From Geomonas paludis (GTDB lineage Bacteria > Desulfobacterota > Desulfuromonadia > Geobacterales > Geobacteraceae): a DNA stretch of 64,000 nucleotides. This document shows, in pieces, positions 1-7,436 of the stretch. The notes beneath the pieces were generated by a model. It did not search any database. It saw nothing but the letters and a program-made list of their open reading frames with translations, and was not told the origin of the DNA. Position 1 is the stretch's first letter. Each line of letters begins with the position of its first letter. The stretch lies in NCBI RefSeq assembly GCF_014193585.1, contig NZ_BLXY01000001.1:664033-728032 (forward strand), written 5' to 3'. The position numbers were made by a program, and so were the translations under genes.

Positions 1-294
1 GGCTTCGAGGTGGTCAACGCCTACACAGCCAAGGAGGCGGTGGCCCTTGGCACCATCATCCACCCCTACATGATGTTCTGCGCCCTGATGCTCCCGGACC
101 AGGCCGCCTTCGAGCTCCTGGAGCGGTTCCGGCTCTACCCGCAGACGCGCAACATCCCGTTCTTCGTGCTGCTCAAGGGAGAGATGAAGGACGGCGAGCG
201 TCAGGCCATGAGCCGCAGCATCGAGCACCTGGTGCGCAAGACGTGGCTCAACCGCCAGGAGTTCCTGGCCTACTTCAAGAAGAGCAAAGAGTGA
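1..294 (+). CDS. C-terminal part of a degenerate response-regulator receiver protein (5' end outside window)
   Basis: The reading frame is open from base 1 and stops with TGA at 292-294, so the start lies upstream and only the last 97 residues are visible. The pattern GFEVVNA, then ALMLP, FELLERFR, IPFFVLL and a final FLAYFKK helix matches the second half of a CheY-like receiver domain ending a protein. By alignment to the usual LLDxMLP strand, the phospho-acceptor Asp is replaced by Ala (FCALMLP), so this copy probably cannot be phosphorylated in the normal way. The rest of the protein, perhaps a kinase or multi-receiver protein, cannot be judged. A strong terminator follows directly. The family call is fairly safe; the loss of the Asp depends on a hand alignment. 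Confidence 0.6.
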   Translation, partial: GFEVVNAYTAKEAVALGTIIHPYMMFCALMLPDQAAFELLERFRLYPQTRNIPFFVLLKGEMKDGERQAMSRSIEHLVRKTWLNRQEFLAYFKKSKE

Positions 295-322
295 CCAGCG
301 ACCAGACAGGGCTAGATAAGAA

Positions 323-360
323 AGGGGGGACGGCAGCAGCCGTCCCCCCTAATTGTTTTC
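323..360 (+). terminator. Rho-independent terminator after the receiver gene
   Basis: An 11-bp perfect stem (GGGGGGACGGC at 324-334 and its complement at 339-349) closes an AGCA loop and is followed by TAATTGTTTT. It lies 29 bases after the stop codon. Confidence 0.85.
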
Positions 361-385
361 CACCTTAGAGCCCTTCACCGAAGGA

Positions 386-413
386 GGGGACAGGCTCCGC
401 CAGGTGCCTGTCC
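386..413. repeat. Palindromic REP-like repeat, copy 1
   Basis: This is an imperfect hairpin of the family GGGGACNGGCNCC ... GGNGCCNGTCCCC found at least 11 times in the window. It lies just past the 3' end of the SDR gene. Reading the minus strand from about 465 down to 386, a spacer with TCTAGCGGAACGCT precedes it. The same spacer core occurs in the composite element at 24298-24403, so this is probably a degraded composite. Confidence 0.7.
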
Positions 414-485
414 ACTTAGGGCTTGGGTAAGGTGGCTTGGCGGACGGGAGCGTTCCGCTAGATGTCCCTTCTGCCAGTACCGCCC

Positions 486-1493
486 TTACCGCCTTCTCCT
501 GGCGCTGCAGAGGGCGGCGGTGAAGGCGGCCCCCCCGGCCAACAGAGCACCTATCCCCCACTTGTTTTCCGACAGCCAGACCTGCGTGCTGAAGGCCTTG
601 GAGCGGGCGTCGAAACGCCCGTGGGCGGTGTAGGGGCCGGGCACGGTTTCCCAGAGATTGGCGGGGCGGTCCGGCCGCTCCGGCTCGTCGGTCTGCTGCG
701 ACTGGTACCCGGTGAGGCCGAGGTAGAGGTCGAGCAATCCTCTGGAGACCTTGTTGCCCCACATCGCCTTGACCGTCGGCAAGCCGACGTAGATCTCCCG
801 ACGCCGGTGGTGTGACGCCCAGACGATGGCATCGGCAGCAACCTCGGGCTGGTAGATGGGGGGGACCGGCTGGGGCCGGTTGGGAAGGCGCGACTCGACC
901 CAGTCGAACTGCGGCGTGTTCATTGCCGGGAGCTGCACCATGGTAATGTGCACGCGGCTCTTCTCGTGGATCAGTTCGCAGCGGATGGAGTCGGTGAAGC
1001 CCCTCATGCCGTGCTTGGCGCCGCAGTAGGCGGACTGCAGCGGGATGCTGCGATCCGAGAGCGCCGATCCTACCTGGATCACCATGCCCCGGTTCCGCGG
1101 CAGCATCCTCTTCAGCGCAGCTATGGTGCCGTGCACCGCGCCAAGGTAAGTCACCTCGGTGACTCGTCTGAACTCCTCCGCGGTCATCTGGTTGAACGGA
1201 GAGAAGACCGAGGTCATAGCGTTGTTCACCCAGACGTCGATGGGGCCGAACTCCCTTTCCACCTCCGCCGCTGCCTCCTCGACGCGCTGTGCGTCCGCCA
1301 CGTCTCCGACCAATACCAGCGCCTTCCCTCCCAACTGCTCGACCTCAACTTTTGCCGCCTCCAGTCTTTCGCGGTTCCTAGCGAAAAGCCCAATGCTGGC
1401 CCCCTCGCGCGCAAACGCCTGTGCTATCGCCCGTCCCAACCCTGCTGAAGCTCCGGTAATGACCACTACTCTGCGTGAAGTTGAATTCATCAT
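486..1493 (-). CDS. SDR-family oxidoreductase with C-terminal membrane segment
   Basis: This is a short-chain dehydrogenase/reductase. The N-terminal nucleotide-binding motif TGASAGLG is at about residues 14-21, followed by a VGDVAD acidic motif, VNNA near residue 90 and the catalytic Ser...Tyr-x-x-x-Lys triad (SAL ... SAYCGAKHG) near residues 143-161. The protein is 335 residues, longer than the usual 250. The extra C-terminal part holds a linker and a hydrophobic segment (WGIGALLAGGAAFTAALC) before an Arg-rich end, suggesting a membrane anchor. Two ATGs lie in tandem at 1493 and 1490. The Shine-Dalgarno AGGAGG sits 4 and 7 bases before them, which favours the second. The gene diverges from the Met-rich operon. 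The substrate is unknown. Confidence 0.85.
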   Translation of the reverse strand: MMNSTSRRVVVITGASAGLGRAIAQAFAREGASIGLFARNRERLEAAKVEVEQLGGKALVLVGDVADAQRVEEAAAEVEREFGPIDVWVNNAMTSVFSPFNQMTAEEFRRVTEVTYLGAVHGTIAALKRMLPRNRGMVIQVGSALSDRSIPLQSAYCGAKHGMRGFTDSIRCELIHEKSRVHITMVQLPAMNTPQFDWVESRLPNRPQPVPPIYQPEVAADAIVWASHHRRREIYVGLPTVKAMWGNKVSRGLLDLYLGLTGYQSQQTDEPERPDRPANLWETVPGPYTAHGRFDARSKAFSTQVWLSENKWGIGALLAGGAAFTAALCSARRRR

Positions 1494-1543
1494 TAGACCT
1501 CCTGTTCGGATTACTCCGGAGCCTACTTAGAGAAAATCATAAG

Positions 1544-1571
1544 TTGCCATCGGAGCAATGCCCATTAGAAT
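1544..1571 (+). promoter_or_regulatory. Possible sigma-70 promoter of the Met-rich operon
   Basis: TTGCCA at 1544-1549 and TAGAAT at 1566-1571 are separated by 16 bases, about 45 bases before the start codon at 1616. The fit is moderate. Confidence 0.4.
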
Positions 1572-1615
1572 ACCAGATGTGAAAATTTTAACCTTCCAAA
1601 TTAAAGGAGGATGTC

Positions 1616-2962
1616 ATGAGAATCGGAACTGCCCTGTCGACGGCAATGCTATTTGCCCTTGCCCTGCAGCCAAAGACGGGTGCGGCGCTGGAGCAGCGCA
1701 AAGAAGTTTCCAACCTGAAAGGGCCGTATAATGCGGCGTTTTTTTACCGCGAGAACGGCGCCTTCAGGGTCGGTGCCGCCATTCACTTCGCCCACGGCAT
1801 TCAACACGATTACCTGCAGCTCGAGCCGATGGCGCAGCATGAAGAGACGGACCGGAAGGCGGACGCGGCCTATGTGAAGATGATCCATAATCCGCCCCAC
1901 ACGGAGCCGGAGATGGAGTTGTACGGGCCGTACACCGCCCGGACCATGTGGCAGTTGTACCGCGCCATCGACTGGACCCACATCCACCATGAGGAGACCT
2001 ACGACATAATGGCGGCCAGCAGTATCCCGTGGAACCGGAAGAAACAGTGGACTGACCAGGCGGTGCGCTACTACCTCGACAAGTTCGACATCCCTCGCAG
2101 CCCAGCGCCCCTCGACGTGACCTTGCGGCGCGCGGCGGTCATGATGAAGCCTTACGCCACGCTGTTCCGGAACAACTATCCAAAGTCGAACAACTTCTTC
2201 TTCGCCGCGCACTGGTGGCACCCCGCCATCTACGAGGCGCAGATGCTTGGGGGAAACGGCAGGGCCCAGGAGGAGATGGTGCGTGACACCGATCGCACCC
2301 TGTTCGCCAAGGTCCTCGTGGAGCGCCCGCAGCGCATGCTCTTGTCCCGCGAGATGATGCCACGGTACAGCCGCATGTCCCCGGAGTCCGCCAACATTTT
2401 CGACAACCTGCACATGCTGCACGGTATCGCCTACGATCTCCTGTCGTACGAGGGATGGACTGTGGAACAGAAGCGGGACGAGTTGTACCGCGTCATCAAG
2501 GCCATGAGCTACCAGCCCGGTGACGAGAAGCTGGCGCGCAAGTTCGCGACGCCGCACCCGGATATGGACCCGAGGGTCTACGAGCCGTGGATGAAGGGGA
2601 CCGAGGGGGAGATGAACAGGATCATGATGGAGATGATGCAGGAGATGATGCCGCTTATGATGCCGCAGCCTCCGGATCCGCAGATGAAGGCGCAGATGAT
2701 GGAGCAGTTCAAGAAGAAGATGATGCCCGGGATGCAGGAGGGGGAAATTGCAGGGTCGCTCATGGACGCCTTGAAGAAGGTCATGCCCCAGATGCAGATG
2801 AGCCCGGAGTCAATGGAGCCGGGGCAGACGCCGCAAAAGATGATCGATGTGATGATGAAAGGGTGGCAGGACAAGTACGGCGCCATGCCCGATGTTGCCC
2901 CGATGCCGATGGAACAGGAACCTGCCGCGCCGCGCGCGCTGCCTGAAGGAGGGTCGCTATGA
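1616..2962 (+). CDS. Exported Met/His-rich protein of unknown function
   Basis: The 448-residue product begins with a typical signal peptide (about residues 1-24, LSTAMLFALALQ core, cleavage near TGAALEQ). The middle is rich in Trp, His and Tyr, with motifs such as DWTHIHHEETYD and AAHWWHPAIYEAQ. Residues about 335-440 are dominated by methionine: pairs and triplets of Met in IMMEMMQEMMPLMM and KKKMMPGM. Such Met/His content is typical of periplasmic proteins that bind soft metals such as Cu(I), but no known copper domain is recognised. Start ATG 1616 follows AAAGGAGGATGTC. The stop overlaps the next gene by 4 bases (ATGA), so the two are translationally coupled. It heads a five-gene operon of envelope proteins. 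A role in metal handling is inference. Confidence 0.75.
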   Translation: MRIGTALSTAMLFALALQPKTGAALEQRKEVSNLKGPYNAAFFYRENGAFRVGAAIHFAHGIQHDYLQLEPMAQHEETDRKADAAYVKMIHNPPHTEPEMELYGPYTARTMWQLYRAIDWTHIHHEETYDIMAASSIPWNRKKQWTDQAVRYYLDKFDIPRSPAPLDVTLRRAAVMMKPYATLFRNNYPKSNNFFFAAHWWHPAIYEAQMLGGNGRAQEEMVRDTDRTLFAKVLVERPQRMLLSREMMPRYSRMSPESANIFDNLHMLHGIAYDLLSYEGWTVEQKRDELYRVIKAMSYQPGDEKLARKFATPHPDMDPRVYEPWMKGTEGEMNRIMMEMMQEMMPLMMPQPPDPQMKAQMMEQFKKKMMPGMQEGEIAGSLMDALKKVMPQMQMSPESMEPGQTPQKMIDVMMKGWQDKYGAMPDVAPMPMEQEPAAPRALPEGGSL

Positions 2963-3711
2963 AACGCACACTTCTCTGCCTGTCGTTGCTGATAATTACT
3001 GCCACTGCTGCCTATGCCTCAGACCACACCAACCTGGACGAGCATCTTCCGACTGAACTTCAGGACGCGTATGCCACGCCTTTCCGGAACAGGGAGGTAC
3101 AGGGGGTGGTGCGCTACATCGATGAGGACCCCGGCAACCGTTTCGTGTACCAGCCGCGCTTCGAGTTTGGTGTGCTCCCCAACACGGAATTCACCGTGCA
3201 GGGGACTTTCTACAGCGGCAACGCGGACCGCACGGGGAGCGGCGACGTGAGCACGGAACTCCTCTACAACTTCAACACGGAATCGCTCTACCTCCCGGCG
3301 TTCGCACTGGCGGTGAACGCAGACTTTCCGACCGGCGAGCGGTCGGCGGGAGTGGACGTTACCACCAAGGCAATCATGTCCAAGATGCCCTACGTCCGTA
3401 CCACCTGGCTGCACCGCCTGCACGCCAACCTGATCTGGAAGAGAAACGCGGGGCGCGACCGGGCGACCGGGCGCCACGACCAGTTCAAGGGCATCATCGG
3501 GTTCAGCTGCCGCGCCGGGAAGGACCAGAGCCTCGTCCTCGACTATGTACGCGAGCAGAAGGAAAAGAAGCACGAGGAGTCCAACGTGGTGGAAGCGGGG
3601 CTGCGGCGGCAACTTACCCCGTACACGGTCGGGTCGATCGGCGCCGGAGCGGGTTTCGGCGATGTCTCGGAGCGCTACCGGGTCACCATCGGTGTGCAGC
3701 ACAGTTTCTAG
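2959..3711 (+). CDS. Predicted outer-membrane beta-barrel protein
   Basis: The product has 250 residues with a clear signal peptide (MKRTLLCLSLLIITATAAYA). The mature part has alternating hydrophobic and polar strands (FEFGVLPNTEFTVQGTFY, TELLYNFNTES, ALAVNADFPTG, SLVLDYVREQ) and ends in aromatic VTIGVQHSF. A terminal Phe is the usual signal for outer-membrane barrel assembly. It resembles transporter-like barrels of the MetA/phenol-degradation type in general form, but no specific family is claimed. ATG overlaps the stop of the Met-rich gene. It could be the outer-membrane partner of the Met-rich exported protein. Confidence 0.75.
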   Translation: MKRTLLCLSLLIITATAAYASDHTNLDEHLPTELQDAYATPFRNREVQGVVRYIDEDPGNRFVYQPRFEFGVLPNTEFTVQGTFYSGNADRTGSGDVSTELLYNFNTESLYLPAFALAVNADFPTGERSAGVDVTTKAIMSKMPYVRTTWLHRLHANLIWKRNAGRDRATGRHDQFKGIIGFSCRAGKDQSLVLDYVREQKEKKHEESNVVEAGLRRQLTPYTVGSIGAGAGFGDVSERYRVTIGVQHSF

Positions 3712-3792
3712 GGTTGGCAAAGGTAGCCGACCTGGCGAGCCGTGCCCCTAGCGCAGGTAATCCATCAACCCGGCAAAGGCGAAGGAGGACGT

Positions 3793-4503
3793 ATGGACAC
3801 ATATTCGTACCCGGCGTGGCTCACGGTCCTCGCTTGGTCTTCCTTGATCGTGGCAGCCTTGTGCTCAGCGGTCATCGTGATTGATCTACTCCGCGGCAAC
3901 CGGCAGCACATGTGGATCATGAACGTGGTCTGGCCCATCACCGCCCTCTACGGCAGCGCCTTCGCGCTGTGGGCCTACTTCAGCGTCGGCCGTCTTTCGA
4001 CGCACCGGGCGGTGGAAGAGGCCAAGCGTCAGGGGAAGACCCCTCCGGGCAAGGAAAAGCCGCTCTGGCAGATAACCGCCCTGGGCGCCTCTCACTGTGG
4101 CAGCGGTTGCACGCTGGGGGACATCGCCGCCGAGTGGCTCATCGTCGCCTTTCCTTTCACCATACTGGGGCAGAAGATTTTCGGCGCGTGGCTACTCGAC
4201 TACATCCTCGCCTTCCTTTTCGGGGTGGCGTTCCAGTACTTCACCATCGTACCGATGAAAAACCTTCCCAAGGGAAAGGGGATCTGGGCCGCGGTCAAGG
4301 CCGATGCCCTGTCGCTCACGGCCTGGCAGGTCGGGATGTATGGCTGGATGGCGATCGCCGTGTTCGTAATCTTCCGGCACGAGATCCCCAAGACCAACCC
4401 GGTCTTCTGGTTCATGATGCAGATTGCCATGTGGTTCGGCCTGCTGACCTCCTTCCCGGTGAACTGGTGGCTGATCAAGAAGGGGATCAAGGAAAAGATG
4501 TGA
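3793..4503 (+). CDS. DUF4396 domain membrane protein
   Basis: This 236-residue integral membrane protein has about six transmembrane segments. One helix spans residues 11-30 and another about 40-62. After a polar linker comes the signature GASHCGSGCTLGD (about residues 97-109), which is typical of DUF4396 and places His and two Cys at a membrane boundary. Four more helices follow, and the protein ends in a Lys-rich tail. The start at ATG 3793 is chosen because GAAGGAGGAC lies just before it; the frame is open further upstream without a ribosome site. The His-Cys-Cys motif could bind a metal, which would suit its Met-rich neighbours. The biochemical role of the family is not known to me. Confidence 0.8.
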   Translation: MDTYSYPAWLTVLAWSSLIVAALCSAVIVIDLLRGNRQHMWIMNVVWPITALYGSAFALWAYFSVGRLSTHRAVEEAKRQGKTPPGKEKPLWQITALGASHCGSGCTLGDIAAEWLIVAFPFTILGQKIFGAWLLDYILAFLFGVAFQYFTIVPMKNLPKGKGIWAAVKADALSLTAWQVGMYGWMAIAVFVIFRHEIPKTNPVFWFMMQIAMWFGLLTSFPVNWWLIKKGIKEKM

Positions 4504-4610
4504 CGAGCCAGGTCCCATCAGGAAGGATCGCACGGCATCGGCTATGCCCGGCACCAGGTGCAGGATGTTGTGTCTCTATAAGGCGCGGGGCCGGCTTATA
4601 AGGAGGGGGG

Positions 4611-5120
4611 ATGGCAAAGAGCGTTGGCAAAATCGTTGTTGTCACTGCAGTCGTGTTGATCGTTTTGGTACTAGTCGCGGCATCGATCATGATCTTCTCG
4701 GGAGCGGTGAACGTGGCGGCTACCAAGCCCCATGCGAAGCTAACCGAGTGGGTTCTGGAAACGGCACGGGAGCACTCGGTCGAGCGTCGTGCCGGGGGCA
4801 TTGTCGAGCAGAATGTGGCCCCCACCGGAGCAACGGCGCGGCACTTCGAAGAAACCTGCAGGCTTTGCCACGGCGCTCCCGGTCAGGAGCCGTCTGCGAT
4901 CGGCAAGGGGGAACTGCCGGAACCGCCGGACCTGAAAAAGGTCGCCAGAAGGATGAAGCAACGGGAATTGTTCTGGGTCGTCAAACACGGCATCAAGATG
5001 ACCGGCATGCCGGCCTTCGGGAAAACGCACACGGACAAAGAGTTATGGGAGATGGTCTCCTTTGTGGGCAAGCTGCCGGGGATGTCGCAGGAGCAGTACC
5101 GGCAGCTCAGGGGGAAATGA
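4611..5120 (+). CDS. Membrane-anchored monohaem cytochrome c
   Basis: The product has 169 residues. An uncleaved N-terminal anchor (about residues 8-31, VVVTAVVLIVLVLVAASIMIF) is followed by a periplasmic class I cytochrome domain. The haem site CRLCHG is at residues 83-88, and a likely distal ligand is Met in KMTGMPAFG near residue 133. The helix KELWEMVSFVGKLPGMS is typical of the C-terminal end of cytochrome c domains. The start follows AAGGAGGGGGG. It is fourth in the Met-rich operon and probably passes electrons between a periplasmic redox process and the membrane. Its partner is unknown. Confidence 0.88.
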   Translation: MAKSVGKIVVVTAVVLIVLVLVAASIMIFSGAVNVAATKPHAKLTEWVLETAREHSVERRAGGIVEQNVAPTGATARHFEETCRLCHGAPGQEPSAIGKGELPEPPDLKKVARRMKQRELFWVVKHGIKMTGMPAFGKTHTDKELWEMVSFVGKLPGMSQEQYRQLRGK

Positions 5121-5145
5121 TACCGCCGGTCGGGAGGAGGGAACC

Positions 5146-5262
5146 ATGATGCACCAGGACATGATGGGATGGATGATGGGCTCGATGATGATCTGGGGGA
5201 TCGCCGGGGTTCTCCTTGTGGTCCTGCTGATCGTGGTAATAATGAAAGTCTCGAAAAAGTGA
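5146..5262 (+). CDS. 38-residue Met-rich single-pass membrane peptide
   Basis: The start codon ATG at 5146 is preceded by GGGAGGAGGGAACC, an excellent ribosome site. The peptide begins MMHQDMMGWMMGSMMIWG and continues as one hydrophobic helix (IAGVLLVVLLIVVIMKV) with a KVSKK end. Nine of the first 15 residues are Met or His, placed on the periplasmic side if the Lys-rich end stays inside. Small Met-rich peptides of this kind are common beside copper genes. The stop is followed at once by the converging ClC gene. A longer frame from 5062 exists but lacks a ribosome site and overlaps the cytochrome gene. Confidence 0.7.
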   Translation: MMHQDMMGWMMGSMMIWGIAGVLLVVLLIVVIMKVSKK

Positions 5263-5267
5263 CATGT

Positions 5268-6632
5268 TTATCTATGGCTCTTGCGGTTTTTACCGAAGAC
5301 CTTGGCCCCTTTCACCACGAACGCGGGTAGGGATATGGCCAGGTGGTCCTGACGTTTCTCCGGATTCAGCTGTCCAAGCGGCCGTCCGGTTTCCACTCTC
5401 AGCGACGTGCTCTTCTGAATGCCGAGAATCTGGCTCGGGTAGATACTGCGGTATCCCACGATGAGAAAGCTGACCATGCAGGCGACGCCGGCGTGCGGGG
5501 CGATGCCGGCTCCGAAGAGCTCCATTGCCATGACCGAGGCGGCTATGGGGGTGTTGGCTGCGCCGGCCAAAAGGGCAACCATGCCGATGGCCGAGAAGGT
5601 GGCGACCAGCGGCTCGTGGAACAGCGATGCGAAGAGGTTCCCCGCTGCGGTTCCTATGAAGAAAATCGGGGTGACCACGCCGCCGCTGCCGCCGCTGCCC
5701 AGGGTGATCGAGGTCGCGATCATCTTCATGAAAGTGGCCCCGGCGGGAAGCACCGCGCCGTTGAGCGCGGCGTCAATGCTGTCCAGGCCAAGCCCCAGAT
5801 AGCGCAGCGATACGAACCTGCCGATCAGAACCAGGAGCACCCCGCCCAACAGTGCCTTCACCACCGGATGCCAGGAAAGCCGTGCGAACAGCCGGTGTCC
5901 CAGTTGCATCAACTCTATGAAGAGCAAGGCAGCGATACCGCACCAGATGCCAAGCAGGATCATCTCGGTGAAGCTCCAGCCGGTGACGGCGGGGATGATT
6001 TCGGCAGCTGGGTGCGGGTAGCTCGCCCCGAGCTTGCCGGCTACGTGGAACCCGATGATGCCCGCCACAAAGGAAGGAAAAAGCACATCATAGAAGACCT
6101 GCCCGAGGACGAGCACCTCCACGCCGAACAGCGCACCGGCTATGGGGGTGCCGAAGACGGTGGCAAACCCCGCACTGATGCCGCATATGACCAGCTTGCG
6201 CCGGTCGACGTCGTTGAGCCGCAACAGCGATGCGAAGCAGGAGGCGAGTCCCGCGCCGATCTGGGCGCAGGGACCCTCTTTGCCCGCCGACCCGCCCCCA
6301 GCCAGGGTTATTACCGTGGCCGCCAGTTTCACTGGTACCACCATCACCGGGATTTTCCCCATTCTCTGGTGCACCGCCTCGATCACCTTCTCCGTCCCGT
6401 GCCCGGCGGCGTCGGGCGCCAGCCACCTGACCAGCAGCGTGCTTGCCACAAGCGTCACCGGGAGCAGCAGGTAGTAATTCGGTGCCTTTTCATATTGGGC
6501 GGAGGTCCAGGCAAGCGCCTTCAGAAAGGCCGTGGTGCCTCCTCCGACCAGAACGCCCACCACGGACGCGTAAATTGCCCACTTGATCACGCTGGCAAGC
6601 AGCGTCACCTGTTCGAGTATTTTTCGGTTCAC
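5268..6632 (-). CDS. ClC-family chloride channel or H+/Cl- antiporter
   Basis: The product has 454 residues from GTG 6632. The ClC signature regions are all present: GSAGKEGPCAQIG (selectivity filter with the gating Glu), GFATVFGTPIAGALFGVEVL, and GSGGSGGVVTPIFFIGTAAGN, within about ten or more membrane helices. The N-terminal helix is IKWAIYASVVGVLVGGGTTAFLKAL. GTG 6632 is preferred because AAGGAAGGGACGGA precedes it; the upstream in-frame extension to 6716 has no ribosome site. There is no CBS domain; a short basic tail follows the last helix. The protein moves chloride, possibly in exchange for protons, and could serve acid or volume stress. It is transcribed away from the neighbouring osmotic-stress operon. 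Confidence 0.93.
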   Translation of the reverse strand: MNRKILEQVTLLASVIKWAIYASVVGVLVGGGTTAFLKALAWTSAQYEKAPNYYLLLPVTLVASTLLVRWLAPDAAGHGTEKVIEAVHQRMGKIPVMVVPVKLAATVITLAGGGSAGKEGPCAQIGAGLASCFASLLRLNDVDRRKLVICGISAGFATVFGTPIAGALFGVEVLVLGQVFYDVLFPSFVAGIIGFHVAGKLGASYPHPAAEIIPAVTGWSFTEMILLGIWCGIAALLFIELMQLGHRLFARLSWHPVVKALLGGVLLVLIGRFVSLRYLGLGLDSIDAALNGAVLPAGATFMKMIATSITLGSGGSGGVVTPIFFIGTAAGNLFASLFHEPLVATFSAIGMVALLAGAANTPIAASVMAMELFGAGIAPHAGVACMVSFLIVGYRSIYPSQILGIQKSTSLRVETGRPLGQLNPEKRQDHLAISLPAFVVKGAKVFGKNRKSHR

Positions 6633-6852
6633 TCCGTCCCTTCCTTTACTGTCTGGTGTTAGTGCTTGCTCATAAATGTAACGTGCGGCAGCGACGTCGC
6701 AGCTTAGCTGACTCAACGGGCGGTGCGCTTGAGTATCAGCGCCGGGTGAAGAGCCATCGTGTAGAAGCTGAAGGGGGCTGTTTCCTATCTGATTTCAGCA
6801 GCTTCTCTATATACTCAGGCGGGTGTCCTGCGGACCTGTGGCCCCACCGGTC

Positions 6853-6881
6853 TTGACCTGTCTAAAAACGAATGATATAGT
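6853..6881 (+). promoter_or_regulatory. Sigma-70 promoter of the marR-osmoadaptation operon
   Basis: TTGACC at 6853-6858 and TATAGT at 6876-6881 are exactly 17 bases apart, about 57 bases before the MarR start. This is the best sigma-70 match in the window. The rest of the 306-base gap between the ClC and MarR genes holds no gene that I can support. Confidence 0.75.
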
Positions 6882-6897
6882 TCGTAGTGCGAATTAT
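6877..6897 (+). promoter_or_regulatory. Inverted repeat overlapping the -10 box, likely MarR operator
   Basis: ATAGTTCG, five bases, then CGAATTAT matches as an inverted repeat at 7 of 8 positions. It covers the -10 box and the start point. MarR-family proteins commonly repress their own operon from such sites, so autorepression is likely but unproven. Confidence 0.5.
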
Positions 6898-6938
6898 TTG
6901 CCTAGCTAACGTTATTGTCAAGCGTTTTGGAGAGTAGC

Positions 6939-7400
6939 ATGGAACGCAGTGAGCAGATTCCCGAAGTCATCGACAACCTCAGGAGGATCTTTCAGGCCGT
7001 TGGTGAGTATTCACGCAGCGCCGAGAGAGAAACCGAGCTCCCCGGGCCGCAGCTGTGGGCCCTGAAGATACTGGCCAGGCAGGCGCCCCTGCGGGTGTCG
7101 GGGCTGGCCAGCCAGATGTACCTGCGTCCTGCGACCGTGGTGGGGATCTTGGACCGGCTGGAAGCCAAGAGGCTGGTGACGCGCACCAGGTCGCAGCAGG
7201 ACCGCCGCGCGGTAGACGTGGAGCTCACCGGTGCGGGTAGGGAGGTCGTGGCCAGGGCTCCGGAGGTTGCCCAGGTCATGCTGGTGAACGGCCTGTCCAC
7301 GCTCACGAAGGAGGAATTCGACAGCGTCCTCCACGGGATGCGGCACATGGTGAGACTGCTTGGGGCGGAGCACCTGACGCCGCAGCCGCTGCGCGGCTGA
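6939..7400 (+). CDS. MarR-family transcriptional regulator
   Basis: The product has 153 residues with the usual MarR layout: an N-terminal dimer helix and a winged helix-turn-helix (PLRVSGLASQMYLRPATVVGILDRLEAKRLVTR, then the wing with QQDRRAVDVELTGAGREV). A C-terminal dimer helix carries LTKEEFDSVLHGMRHMVRLL. ATG 6939 has GGAG five bases upstream; an earlier in-frame TTG at 6915 is less likely. It is the first gene of a plus-strand string running to nhaA and probably controls it through the inverted repeat at 6877-6897. The ligand is unknown. Confidence 0.9.
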   Translation: MERSEQIPEVIDNLRRIFQAVGEYSRSAERETELPGPQLWALKILARQAPLRVSGLASQMYLRPATVVGILDRLEAKRLVTRTRSQQDRRAVDVELTGAGREVVARAPEVAQVMLVNGLSTLTKEEFDSVLHGMRHMVRLLGAEHLTPQPLRG

Positions 7401-7436
7401 CCCGTGCGGGGCTTGGGCTGACAGGGAGGAGTAGTC

